From positions 3,434,302 through 3,498,301 of the forward strand of contig NZ_CP038493.1 of assembly GCF_004752005.1 (NCBI RefSeq): a stretch of DNA of 64,000 bases. The letters run 5' to 3'. Positions within the stretch are counted from its first letter, which is position 1. Each line of letters starts with the position of its first letter. Shown here piece by piece: positions 8,779-17,352 of this stretch. The position numbers and the translations under genes are program-made. The stretch is from Thalassotalea sp. HSM 43 (GTDB lineage: Bacteria > Pseudomonadota > Gammaproteobacteria > Enterobacterales > Alteromonadaceae). The notes under the pieces were generated by a model. That model did no database searches. It was not told where the DNA came from and saw only the letters and a list, made by a program, of their open reading frames with translations.

Positions 8779-8950
8779 ATGTGTCCTGCTTTTTCTAACA
8801 TCACTGATTTGATGGTTTTTATCAGCGTTATTTTCAATGTTATTTTCTATATCGCGCTGTCGGTGCGCTTATCGATAACGTTATTGCAATCGAAACCAGC
8901 GTTTTAAGCAATCTTATATAACACTGGTAATGATGCCTATATTTGTTGTG

Positions 8951-10921
8951 TTATTGCTTGGTGTGTTGCTTGAGAAACGCTAATAATGCTTCAAAATACT
9001 TAGCAGATTGCTCGGCAGAGCCAAAGCTATGCGTTGCCTCTTCATCTTCATACCAAATAAATTCTTTGTTATGTTTCTCTAACATCAACTTCATGCGATG
9101 GCTGTGCTCTACATCGACAATTTTGTCTTTTGCACCATGGCCAATAAGCAATGGAATATGTAATTTGTCGATATTATACACTGGCGATATACGTTTGAAC
9201 TTTTCACGTTCCAGTACTCTATCGCCGACATATTTTTTTAACCATTCTTGCTGGGCATCATTGATACGAGTAGAGTGCAGCAACAGATTTACGTCACTTA
9301 CCCCTGCAAAACTGGCTGAGCACTTAAATGCATCAGGGTAAATGGTTGGCATCATCATCGCCGCATAGCCGCCGTAACTAATGCCAAAGATACAGACGTT
9401 ATTGGCATCAATGTGCGGCGATGCCGTCACCTGTTGTAATGCTTGATAAATATCTTCTAGCATTAAATCGCCCCATTGGCCGATACCTGCTTCTTGTAAC
9501 TCTTCACTATAACCACCAGAGCCACGAAAATTGACCTGTAACACCGCATAACCATTCGCTGCAAGCAGTTGGCTTAGTGGATTGTAGTAACGATTATCGT
9601 AAATACTGATTGGGCCACCATGTGGCATCACCACAAGCGGGTATGTTGATTTGTTTTGATTTGGTGTTGTCAGCAGGTAGGGGATATCAAGCCCTTCAAC
9701 AGTAACCGTGGCTTCGTGCATCGTCGACGATAGTTTGTTGGTTAGGTTAGGAAACATGGTGCCAATTAATCGTGGTTGTTTAGCGTTCGCTGACAGGTAA
9801 TAAAACTCACCGGGAATGTCATGATTTTCAATGTAATAAATCTGACTGGCTTTATCGACACTGCTATTCACCGAGCTGACTAAAGACGGTTTACGCGGTA
9901 AATTAAAGCTGCCTTTTATCGCTTCATTATTGACGTATTCGGTGGTTAATTTACCATCATTGATGACTTTAACGGCTTGTAACTCATGCTCATCGGTGAG
10001 TAATACGTCAACAATTTTAAAGGCTTTTGCCTGATAAACCGTTTCTTGGGTATTGTTGTCAAAATCGTATACATACAACGAGGTCTTGTTTTGTTGATTA
10101 ACATCGATGCTGTAAAAACGATTGCCTTCACCTGCGTAGGCGATTGGTAACAATACTTGGTTGTCTTTATTATCAAAATTAAGCTCTTCTGGCGTCCACT
10201 GGTGCAATTCTTGTGGCTCATCTTCGCTGACATTGGTTAAATGAAACTGTCTGTCCATTTTCATGTGCAGCACCGATAAAATGCTGCCGTCATTATCAAA
10301 ATACCAACGTGTCGCAAAACCCTTAATGGACTTTACAACGTTGCGTTTTTTGAATTGGCCGCCATCAATTTTAGCCAGTTTACTTTTCTTTTTCTGACCA
10401 AACACGTCCAGTTTATTGACGTCTACCTTATAGACCTTTGAATTGATTCCTGGCTTTGAATAAAGAAACACCCCAGGCTGCTTAGGTAACAAGTGAACCA
10501 TGATGCCTTTGGTTTTAACTTGCAGTATTTTTGCTTGCTGTGTGCTGTCTTCAGGTAATTTGGCAATGATTAAGCGCTGTTTGCGCTTGCTGTCGATAAG
10601 TTGCTCTATGCCTTTTTGCTTTTGCGTAAACTGCACCGCTAAATGCGCGTCATCAACCCAGCCAAATTCATTAATGTTGAATTCTTCAAATGCGTATTGA
10701 TCGAGGTTTACAAATACGGTCTCTTGATCGCTATTTACATCAAGAACATAAACAATGTGTTGCTCGTTTTCCTGTTTTAATAAGGCGACTTTATCGCCTG
10801 TTGGGTTGAGCTTAGCGGCTAATAAATGTGGTGCGGCAAAAAAATCTTTAGCCTGTAAGTTGACCGCAGAAACTTGAAAAGCCAACAACAAACAAGTGAT
10901 AAAGGTGAGTAGGGCTTTCAT
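8951..10921 (-). CDS. Secreted S9-family peptidase (prolyl oligopeptidase / acylaminoacyl-peptidase type)
   Basis: A 656-residue exported serine peptidase. A signal peptide (residues 1-19) is followed by a divergent beta-propeller-like region (about 25-400) and a C-terminal alpha/beta-hydrolase domain. The nucleophile is Ser515 in GISYGGYA. The acid is in GHGAKDKIVD and the His in ATHSFGS, giving a full triad in the expected order. Such enzymes cut short peptides or blocked N-termini in the periplasm or outside. Its start codon overlaps the stop of the upstream 204-residue gene (TAATG), so the two are translationally coupled. Confidence 0.88.
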   Translation of the reverse strand: MKALLTFITCLLLAFQVSAVNLQAKDFFAAPHLLAAKLNPTGDKVALLKQENEQHIVYVLDVNSDQETVFVNLDQYAFEEFNINEFGWVDDAHLAVQFTQKQKGIEQLIDSKRKQRLIIAKLPEDSTQQAKILQVKTKGIMVHLLPKQPGVFLYSKPGINSKVYKVDVNKLDVFGQKKKSKLAKIDGGQFKKRNVVKSIKGFATRWYFDNDGSILSVLHMKMDRQFHLTNVSEDEPQELHQWTPEELNFDNKDNQVLLPIAYAGEGNRFYSIDVNQQNKTSLYVYDFDNNTQETVYQAKAFKIVDVLLTDEHELQAVKVINDGKLTTEYVNNEAIKGSFNLPRKPSLVSSVNSSVDKASQIYYIENHDIPGEFYYLSANAKQPRLIGTMFPNLTNKLSSTMHEATVTVEGLDIPYLLTTPNQNKSTYPLVVMPHGGPISIYDNRYYNPLSQLLAANGYAVLQVNFRGSGGYSEELQEAGIGQWGDLMLEDIYQALQQVTASPHIDANNVCIFGISYGGYAAMMMPTIYPDAFKCSASFAGVSDVNLLLHSTRINDAQQEWLKKYVGDRVLEREKFKRISPVYNIDKLHIPLLIGHGAKDKIVDVEHSHRMKLMLEKHNKEFIWYEDEEATHSFGSAEQSAKYFEALLAFLKQHTKQ

Positions 10922-11535
10922 TATTCGCTTCCTTCAAAGTCACGGGCAAAGTCATCGTGATAGGCTTGACCGGTTATCAGTGGATATGGAATCTGCAATT
11001 GAGCGACTAATTGTTTTAATGGTTGATACTGGCTTGCATAACGGTTGAACAGGTTAATTTCAACGTGGTTTCTGCTTCGCTCACCGTCTATTTTTAGCTC
11101 GCCTATGTAGGACAGCATCTGCGCCTTTACAGTGAAGCGCCACGTTATGTCGTTATTGGTATCTTTACTAAACGGTAGGTCATAAAACGGCGCATTTATT
11201 TCGGTAATTTGATATGAACCTTTAGGTAACGTCAGTTGGTAAAATCCTGGCTCATAACCTTTTAAATTGATTTTATAATCGGTACGACCTTTATAGCGTT
11301 GGAATTTCTGATTTGCGGTTAATGACACCGGCTTAATAATCATCGATGGCGCGGTACCTTGGGCTTTAAGGTACAGTATTGCGACACCTTTTTTGTTACC
11401 AACTTCGCTGATCTGGCTTAAGGGCTTTAAATTGTACTTTAGTGTTTGCGAATTAGCGGCTAACGAGACACTGAGACACCAAATTGCCAAAATGAATTTC
11501 AAAGTGAAAGCAACCGCTTGGCGATAACGTTCCAT
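10921..11535 (-). CDS. Exported protein of unknown function, coupled to the S9 peptidase
   Basis: A 204-residue protein with a hydrophobic N-terminal segment (about residues 10-29, ending SLAANS) that looks like a signal peptide. The rest is predicted mostly beta, with GVAILYLKAQG, LPKGSYQITEI and ITWRFTVKAQMLSYIGELKI. I do not recognise a named family. The GSY...FTVKA...IGEL pattern is matched in the divergent lipoprotein gene that starts 118 bases away (GSYSLSDI, FDVKANQVTDLGTI), so the two may be distant paralogues. It shares TAATG with the downstream S9 peptidase. Confidence 0.65.
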   Translation of the reverse strand: MERYRQAVAFTLKFILAIWCLSVSLAANSQTLKYNLKPLSQISEVGNKKGVAILYLKAQGTAPSMIIKPVSLTANQKFQRYKGRTDYKINLKGYEPGFYQLTLPKGSYQITEINAPFYDLPFSKDTNNDITWRFTVKAQMLSYIGELKIDGERSRNHVEINLFNRYASQYQPLKQLVAQLQIPYPLITGQAYHDDFARDFEGSE

Positions 11536-11652
11536 ATTTTATAACTTCCTGAGACAGATATACTGATCTGTAATGACATCAATTTTAGAATTATGGTAAC
11601 CTAATCTGCATGCAAATTTAACCTTTCTATAACAATAAAAGTAAGAGAATTT

Positions 11653-13437
11653 ATGACGCACTTTGTTTCTTTCATCAGACCCGCACTTATCGGTCTGACC
11701 TGCTTGTTTATGGCTACTGGTTGCGTTACCAGTAATGTTGATCTGGTAGAACCTTTGACCGCAAAAACACCGATTGCGGAAAACCAAGGCGTTGTTACTG
11801 TACAGATCATCAATACCAGTGCTTACCCATTACCGTATAACTTTATAACCATTGCACCGAAGAATGTGAATGAGTCAAAAAAAGTTAAATATCAGCGTTT
11901 GGAGTCTTTGCTACCAGCAACGACCAATAGCACCATATTCGCCTCTGCGGTGAATGCCGGCAGTTATAGCTTATCTGATATTCGTTCATTTTTTGTTAAA
12001 GGTGATTATTACTTTATACGCGGTGCCGGAGCCGATATTGAGTTTGGTACATTCGATGTTAAAGCGAATCAAGTAACAGACTTAGGGACGATTATTTATT
12101 ACCCTAAACCAGACGGTGATAGATTTTTAAACGTGTTATCGCGTATCGCCGATCAACAAGCGGGTGAAAGCCTGATTAAATATTTTCCGTTTATCGATAT
12201 CAATAAAGAGGTTTTAGGCTGGGATGAAGACGACGCGGAAGACGAACGTTTTTCACTGTATTCGTCAATCGCACAAAACCCTTTGGCGTTTAATAAACAA
12301 TATTTAACCGCTAACGGTGATTTCTATATGTTAGCCAAACTGGGTGTGTTATTGGTCCGAACAGACGATGGTGAATGGCAACTAGAAGCGGTTGATAGTA
12401 ACAACGATTTGCATGCCATTGCCGACAATGACAGCGGTGATATCTTGATTGGTGGTGATGAAGGGCGATTGTTCTTTAAAGCCGCAGAGGATGATGAGTG
12501 GCTAGACGTATCTTTAACTCAAAATCTACGCATTAGCGAAATCAATAGTTTGCAAAATAACCGCTTTGAATTACTTACCTATGACGACAAGCAAATGAAG
12601 GTATTGCAAGGTGGTTTAAGCAATGACGGGTTTCAATGGCAAGTTATTCGCAGTTATGCGGTCAATAAAGGCTGGCGTGATGCTGATGGCAATGACGTGA
12701 TCGTTCAAGCTGACATCGATAAGAAAAAGAAGAAAAAGAAAAAATCAAAACGAACCAAAATCTTAGGCGTTAGAACGGCGAGTAAAGATGGTAAAAAGTA
12801 TGTTGAAATCAGCCGCGGTTATAAACGTGAATTAAGCGTGTTTTCAGAAGGCACACAAGATCAATTTGTTATCGATGAAGATTGGAACATTGTTGAGAAA
12901 ATCGGCATCAATGAGACGTTTGCGACACAATATACTGCCGGTAAAAATACCATCTTCGTTGAACAAGCTGGGTATTGGTCTTGGACAGGTCAACCAAGCA
13001 TCTATTACTTTGACGCAAATAGCGGCAGCAAAGTCATGATCCAAGACAGTATCAGAACATGTCCTGAAGGTTATGCAATGAAAACCAAGTCCTGCATGAA
13101 AGATAAGAAAAAAGTAAAAATCAAAAAAGAGAGCTTTAGTTTTGTCTCTTATCCGTGGTTTTACGGCGAAAAAGAAGCGCTAAGTATCGTTGCATTTTCT
13201 GGTTATGATTTTTGGACAGGACCAAAAGAAACCAAATATGAAATCATTAAGACCCTTGATGGCGGTGCGAATTGGCAACGAACTGAGTTGCAATTACCTG
13301 CGAAATATTGCCGCAGCATTATCACCGAAGTCACCGACGCATTGGTTGTCAGTTGTGAAGGGGTAAGTAGCGATATTTATCAATCAAATGATTTAGGCGA
13401 AACATGGCAACATGTGCGTCAACATGAAGACTTCTAA
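11653..13437 (+). CDS. Large lipoprotein with Asp-box (BNR-like) repeats and lysine-rich segments
   Basis: A 594-residue protein. The signal sequence ends in MATGC, so Cys24 is the likely lipidation site. The N-terminal 150 residues are beta-rich and resemble the neighbouring divergent 204-residue protein. The remainder looks like a beta-propeller, with Asp-box type strings DGGANW and SNDLGETW near the C-terminus. Two basic patches stand out: eight consecutive Lys from about residue 357, and KDKKKVKIKK near residue 480. The polylysine is coded by AAG/AAA codons and would be unusual in an exported protein. The function is unknown. Binding of an anionic surface polymer is one possibility. Confidence 0.7.
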   Translation: MTHFVSFIRPALIGLTCLFMATGCVTSNVDLVEPLTAKTPIAENQGVVTVQIINTSAYPLPYNFITIAPKNVNESKKVKYQRLESLLPATTNSTIFASAVNAGSYSLSDIRSFFVKGDYYFIRGAGADIEFGTFDVKANQVTDLGTIIYYPKPDGDRFLNVLSRIADQQAGESLIKYFPFIDINKEVLGWDEDDAEDERFSLYSSIAQNPLAFNKQYLTANGDFYMLAKLGVLLVRTDDGEWQLEAVDSNNDLHAIADNDSGDILIGGDEGRLFFKAAEDDEWLDVSLTQNLRISEINSLQNNRFELLTYDDKQMKVLQGGLSNDGFQWQVIRSYAVNKGWRDADGNDVIVQADIDKKKKKKKKSKRTKILGVRTASKDGKKYVEISRGYKRELSVFSEGTQDQFVIDEDWNIVEKIGINETFATQYTAGKNTIFVEQAGYWSWTGQPSIYYFDANSGSKVMIQDSIRTCPEGYAMKTKSCMKDKKKVKIKKESFSFVSYPWFYGEKEALSIVAFSGYDFWTGPKETKYEIIKTLDGGANWQRTELQLPAKYCRSIITEVTDALVVSCEGVSSDIYQSNDLGETWQHVRQHEDF

Positions 13438-13457
13438 ATCACTATGATGTTACACAT

Positions 13458-13486
13458 AAAAAAGGCGCTCTGTGAGCGCCTTTTTT
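13458..13486 (+). terminator. Terminator after the Asp-box lipoprotein gene
   Basis: AAAAAAGGCGCTC and GAGCGCCTTTTTT pair perfectly around a TGT loop. The stem closely resembles the bamC terminator. Confidence 0.85.
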
Positions 13487-13545
13487 AATGTCTTTAATTG
13501 AGCTTTTAAATGAGTTAAGTGCAGCTACGTGTGCGCAGGTGTGTG

Positions 13546-14613
13546 TTAGTAGGCTGGCATTTTGACGATAAACTCAGTGTAGGTTTCATCAATGATATTA
13601 AACGCTATGCTGCCGTTTTGTGCTTCGGTCATCAGTTTAGCGGAGTAGGCGCCTAAGCCAGAACCGCGTAAATGGTTTGATGAGGAATACTTCTCAAATA
13701 GGTTACCGCGTAATTCTGGTGGAATAGCGCCGGTGTTTTTCATACGAAACTCAACGCTTTCACCTTGCTCGCTTATATGGATGTCGATGCTTTCACCGTC
13801 TGGTGACGCTTCAACGGCGTTCTTGATTAGGTTATTAAATATCGATAAACACAACAGCTCTTCAGCGTCGATATAGGTGTTATGGTGCGTAGACTCAACA
13901 TTAAATGAGATGTTCTTTTTACTGGCAAGGCGACTCACCGCTTTAATGCCTTTATTGACCAAAGCATTTAAATCAACCATATCAGGGCTAAATGGGTAAG
14001 TGCCTCGTTCAATTTTAAACACATCTAGGGTGTTATTGAGCATGTTAAGAACATTGTTGGTTGACTCTTCTATTGAATCGGCAATTTCTCGATTTTCTAT
14101 TTTCGGTGTTTCAAATAAAATGACCCCAAGCGGGCCTTTTAAATCATGCCGCGTTAAGTTTTCAATATCTTCGCGTAAATGCATGTTTTCATTTAAGGTT
14201 TCGACTTGCTTTTCGAGTGCGATTTGGCTCTGTCTTAAGCTAATATGGGTGCGTACTCGTGCCTTGAGAATTTCTGGTTTGAGAGGCTTGGTAATGTAAT
14301 CAACAGCACCGAGTTGAAAGCCGCGGGTAATGTCTGCGATTTCTGATTTGGCGGTAAGGAATATAACCGGTATGTTTTGCGTAGCAGGATCTGCTTTAAG
14401 TCGTTCGCAAACCTCATACCCGTCAAGTTCCGGCATCATAATGTCTAATAAAATCAGACTGATATTATTGTCTGCTTGAGCAATTTTTAAGGCAACTTTA
14501 CCGTTTGTCGCCGCTTTAACTTTATACTTTTCCTTTAGCAGGGCTGACGCCAGATCAATGTTGCCTGGCTCATCATCAACAACCAAAATGGTATGCTTTC
14601 TCTCTTCGCTCAC
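13546..14613 (-). CDS. Soluble hybrid response regulator / histidine kinase
   Basis: A 355-residue protein with no membrane segment. Residues 8-125 form a receiver domain (ILVVDDEPGN, phospho-acceptor Asp in LILLDIMMPELDG, conserved Lys in YITKPLKP). A short coiled region (about 130-150) leads to a HisKA-like helix with RHDLKGPLG, where the His is the likely phosphorylation site, then an HATPase domain with NNLIKNAVEASPDG (N box) and GSGLGAYSAK (G box). This REC-first order marks a response-regulator-coupled kinase acting in the cytosol. Its input kinase and output are not encoded nearby. The gene is monocistronic. Confidence 0.85.
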   Translation of the reverse strand: MSEERKHTILVVDDEPGNIDLASALLKEKYKVKAATNGKVALKIAQADNNISLILLDIMMPELDGYEVCERLKADPATQNIPVIFLTAKSEIADITRGFQLGAVDYITKPLKPEILKARVRTHISLRQSQIALEKQVETLNENMHLREDIENLTRHDLKGPLGVILFETPKIENREIADSIEESTNNVLNMLNNTLDVFKIERGTYPFSPDMVDLNALVNKGIKAVSRLASKKNISFNVESTHHNTYIDAEELLCLSIFNNLIKNAVEASPDGESIDIHISEQGESVEFRMKNTGAIPPELRGNLFEKYSSSNHLRGSGLGAYSAKLMTEAQNGSIAFNIIDETYTEFIVKMPAY

Positions 14614-14785
14614 GCTTTTGTTTCGCCTATGTGTCGTTATTTTACGGGGTTTTGGTTAGTTTAAATCTATGGCGAAAATCTAAATAAAGCAAATGTTTAC
14701 CCTGTAATAACGGGTTTTCTGCTTAGCCTGTAACAAATTGATAAAGTCGTTTAGCTGCTCTGGAAAGGATTAAATTTCAGGCAAT

Positions 14786-14812
14786 AAAAAAGCCAGCGTA
14801 CTGCTGGCTTTT
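14786..14812 (-). terminator. Terminator of gltA
   Basis: Read on the minus strand, AAAAGCCAGC pairs with GCTGGCTTTT around a 5-base loop and is followed by a T run just downstream of the gltA stop. Confidence 0.85.
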
Positions 14813-14831
14813 ATGTTTGGTAAACCCTGAA

Positions 14832-16121
14832 TTACTCGTGGCGATCCAGTGGGTTAAATTCTCTGTTAAGTTCGCCAGTGTAGTTTTGACGAGGACGACC
14901 AATTTTTTGGCCTGGTTGGCTTAACATTTCATCCCAATGTGCACACCAGCCTACCGTACGAGATAGAGCGAAAATTACGGTGAACATGTTGGTTGGAATA
15001 CCAATCGCTTTAAGAATTATACCTGAGTAGAAATCTACGTTAGGGTATAGCTTCTTCTCGATGAAGTATGGGTCTTCTAGAGCAACTTTCTCTAGTGCCA
15101 TAGCAACGTCAAGTAATGGATCTTCGATACCTAGCTCATTAAGAACTTCGTGACATGTTTCGCGCATTACGGTTGCACGTGGGTCAAAGTTTTTATAAAC
15201 ACGGTGACCAAAGCCCATTAAACGGAATGGGTCGTTTTTGTCTTTTGCACGAGCAACGAATTCGTCAACCTTGCTTACGTCGCCAATTTCTTCAAGCATG
15301 TTCAAACACGCTTCGTTAGCACCACCGTGAGCTGGACCCCATAGTGACGCAACACCAGCAGAAATACAGGCATAAGGGTTAGCACCTGAAGAGCCCGCTA
15401 GACGTACAGTCGACGTTGAAGCGTTTTGCTCGTGATCAGCGTGAAGAATAAAGATACGATCCATCGCGTTAGCAAGGATAGGGTTAACTTTATATTCTTC
15501 AGCAGGTACAGAGAACATCATGTGCAAGAAGTTTTCTGCGTAAGATAAGTCATTGCGTGGGTAAACGAATGGCTGACCTAAGCTGTATTTGTATGCCATT
15601 GCAGCGATGGTTGGCATTTTCGCGATTAAGCGATGTGCACAACGTTTGCGAGCTGCAGGGTTTGCGATGTCTAAATCCGAGTGATAGAAAGATGAAAGAG
15701 CACCAACAACACCACAAACCATCGCCATTGGATGAGCGTCATGTAGGAAACCGCGGAAAAAGTTCGCTAGTTTCTCATGCACCATGGTGTGGTTAGTAAT
15801 GACAGATACAAATTGATCATATTCTTCTTGGCTCGGCGCTTGGCCGTTCAGAAGGATATAACAGGTTTCTAAGTAATCGGCATTCTTTGCTAAATCATCG
15901 ATAGCATAACCGCGGTGTTGTAATACACCTTTGCCACCGTCGATAAAGGTGATTTCTGATTCACAAGAAGCTGTTGCTAAGAAGCCTGGATCGTAAGTGA
16001 AGTAACCAGCACTTCCTAAAGTGCGAATATCAATTACATCGTTGCCAGCGGTACCCGATAATACCGGTAGTTCTGCGATCTCTGCGCCGTTTACGCTCAG
16101 AGTGGCTTTGTTCTCAGCCAT
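14832..16121 (-). CDS. gltA: Citrate synthase (type II)
   Basis: A 429-residue citrate synthase that condenses acetyl-CoA and oxaloacetate. Active-site motifs are present: [30 protein letters not shown] and [10 protein letters not shown], supplying the two His and the Asp. Length and the N-terminal domain ([20 protein letters not shown]) match the hexameric NADH-sensitive gammaproteobacterial type. It is divergent from sdhCDAB across a 515-base control region, the usual arrangement. The start is the ATG before [12 protein letters not shown], preceded by AGGAAG. Confidence 0.97.
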   Translation of the reverse strand: MAENKATLSVNGAEIAELPVLSGTAGNDVIDIRTLGSAGYFTYDPGFLATASCESEITFIDGGKGVLQHRGYAIDDLAKNADYLETCYILLNGQAPSQEEYDQFVSVITNHTMVHEKLANFFRGFLHDAHPMAMVCGVVGALSSFYHSDLDIANPAARKRCAHRLIAKMPTIAAMAYKYSLGQPFVYPRNDLSYAENFLHMMFSVPAEEYKVNPILANAMDRIFILHADHEQNASTSTVRLAGSSGANPYACISAGVASLWGPAHGGANEACLNMLEEIGDVSKVDEFVARAKDKNDPFRLMGFGHRVYKNFDPRATVMRETCHEVLNELGIEDPLLDVAMALEKVALEDPYFIEKKLYPNVDFYSGIILKAIGIPTNMFTVIFALSRTVGWCAHWDEMLSQPGQKIGRPRQNYTGELNREFNPLDRHE

Positions 16122-16636
16122 AGTTCTTCCTCTATATTCTTAAGTTTTATTTGTCTTAATTTGCGGATTATCGATCCCTGTACGTTTCTGCCAAGGAATT
16201 AGCGCACAATATTTATTCAATAGTAAACAGATAAACAGCGCTTAAAAATGATGTAAATCAATTGTTATGCATTTGATATGCATTTTCTGTCGATAATCAG
16301 CGACGAAAAATTGACGGCTATTCTACTCTAAAAGCAGGGTGCAAAGTCAATTCAAAAGTGTACAAATCGCTAGAAAATTATACTTTTGCGTAAAATTTGT
16401 GCAAATACTCTAACAAAGTTTAATAAAAGAGTCGATTAAATTGTAATTCTTAGTACAGATATATATAATCCTCACGATCCAAAAATGGGTAAAAATATTT
16501 AAAAAGCATGCTCATGCGGATCAATGTCGTTCAAGAACTGTTTCTAAAGTTCACTACATTTTTGCTTTTTCATAGGCGAAAATATAGAGCACTTTGGTTT
16601 GTTAAGTTAGAAAATAACGTTTTAGGCAAGATAACT
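16122..16636. promoter_or_regulatory. Divergent gltA / sdhC control region
   Basis: A 515-base region with no convincing gene. It contains two TATGCAT units at 16266-16272 and 16277-16283 (11-bp period, so on the same helix face) and a good sigma-70-like promoter for sdhC at 16441-16469. The 11-bp periodicity recalls ArcA direct-repeat sites, but the bases match that consensus only loosely. The frame upstream of sdhC is open back to 16508, but that extension does not resemble SdhC. Confidence 0.5.
16441..16469 (+). promoter_or_regulatory. Sigma-70-like promoter of sdhCDAB
   Basis: TTGTAA (16441-16446), a 17-base spacer and TATAAT (16464-16469), which is a perfect -10. The predicted transcript would have a leader of about 160 bases before the sdhC GTG. 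Confidence 0.6.
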
Positions 16637-17011
16637 GTGAATAAACAAAGACCTGTAAATCTTGATTTAGCAACAATCAAGTTACCGGCTGCTGCAAAAG
16701 CATCTATTCTTCACCGTGTTAGTGGTGTGATGATGTTTTTTGGCGTGGGTATCCTAATTTGGGCACTATCTGTGTCTCTTTCATCTCCAGAAGGTTTCGC
16801 CTCAGTAAAAGAATGTTTTACTGGTGCACTGGGGAAATTCATTGTTTGGGGCATCATTACCGCCCTTGCATATCATTTTGTCGGTGGCATTCGTCACTTG
16901 ATTATGGATTTAGGTCATCTTGAAGAGAAAGGCTCAGGCCAAGCAAGTGCTCGTTTTGCTATTGCTCTTTGGGTTGTATTAGCAGTATTAGCAGGAGTTT
17001 GGGTATGGTAA
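16637..17011 (+). CDS. sdhC: Succinate dehydrogenase cytochrome b556 subunit
   Basis: A 124-residue membrane anchor of complex II. I choose the GTG at 16637 because the product then begins with KQRPVNLDLATIKLP, as SdhC proteins do. An upstream ATG at 16508 in the same frame would add 43 unrelated residues. Three membrane helices follow, with the quinone-site and heme motif HRVSGVMMFFGVG and the heme-ligand segment ALAYHFVGGIRHLIMDLG. It overlaps sdhD by 7 bases, and the block continues as sdhCDAB. Confidence 0.93.
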   Translation: MNKQRPVNLDLATIKLPAAAKASILHRVSGVMMFFGVGILIWALSVSLSSPEGFASVKECFTGALGKFIVWGIITALAYHFVGGIRHLIMDLGHLEEKGSGQASARFAIALWVVLAVLAGVWVW

Positions 17012-17352
17012 ATAACGCAGCAACTCTAGGCAGAAGCGGTGTTCATGATTTTATCCTGCTTCGCGCAAGTGCCGTTATCTTGGCATTATACAGTGTATTT
17101 ATGTTGGGCTGGTTTCTAACAACACCAGAAGTAACCTATGAAGTCTGGACCGGTCTATTCGCCAATCTTGGCATGAAGATTTTTACCGTTCTTGCTGTTG
17201 TCGCCGTACTTTTCCACGCATGGATAGGTATTTGGCAAGTTCTAACAGATTACGTTAAGCAAGTGTTCTTGCGTGGCGTACTACAATTTTTATTCACAAT
17301 TACCCTGTTTGTATATGTCGCAGCGGTATTATTGTCAGTGTGGGGTGTATAA
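17005..17352 (+). CDS. sdhD: Succinate dehydrogenase membrane anchor subunit
   Basis: A 115-residue hydrophobic subunit with three membrane helices. The ATG at 17005 sits inside the end of sdhC and gives the expected N-terminus with GRSGVHDFILLRASA. The heme-ligand/quinone region is LFHAWIGIWQVLTDYVK. A longer in-frame start at 16969 would overlap sdhC too far. The stop at 17350-17352 abuts the sdhA start without any gap. Confidence 0.93.
   Translation: MVNNAATLGRSGVHDFILLRASAVILALYSVFMLGWFLTTPEVTYEVWTGLFANLGMKIFTVLAVVAVLFHAWIGIWQVLTDYVKQVFLRGVLQFLFTITLFVYVAAVLLSVWGV

Noticed and set aside
16508-16636. In-frame upstream extension of sdhC (43 residues)
   Set aside because: The extension lacks SdhC similarity, while the GTG at 16637 gives the family N-terminus. 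The predicted promoter lies only about 40 bases before the longer start.
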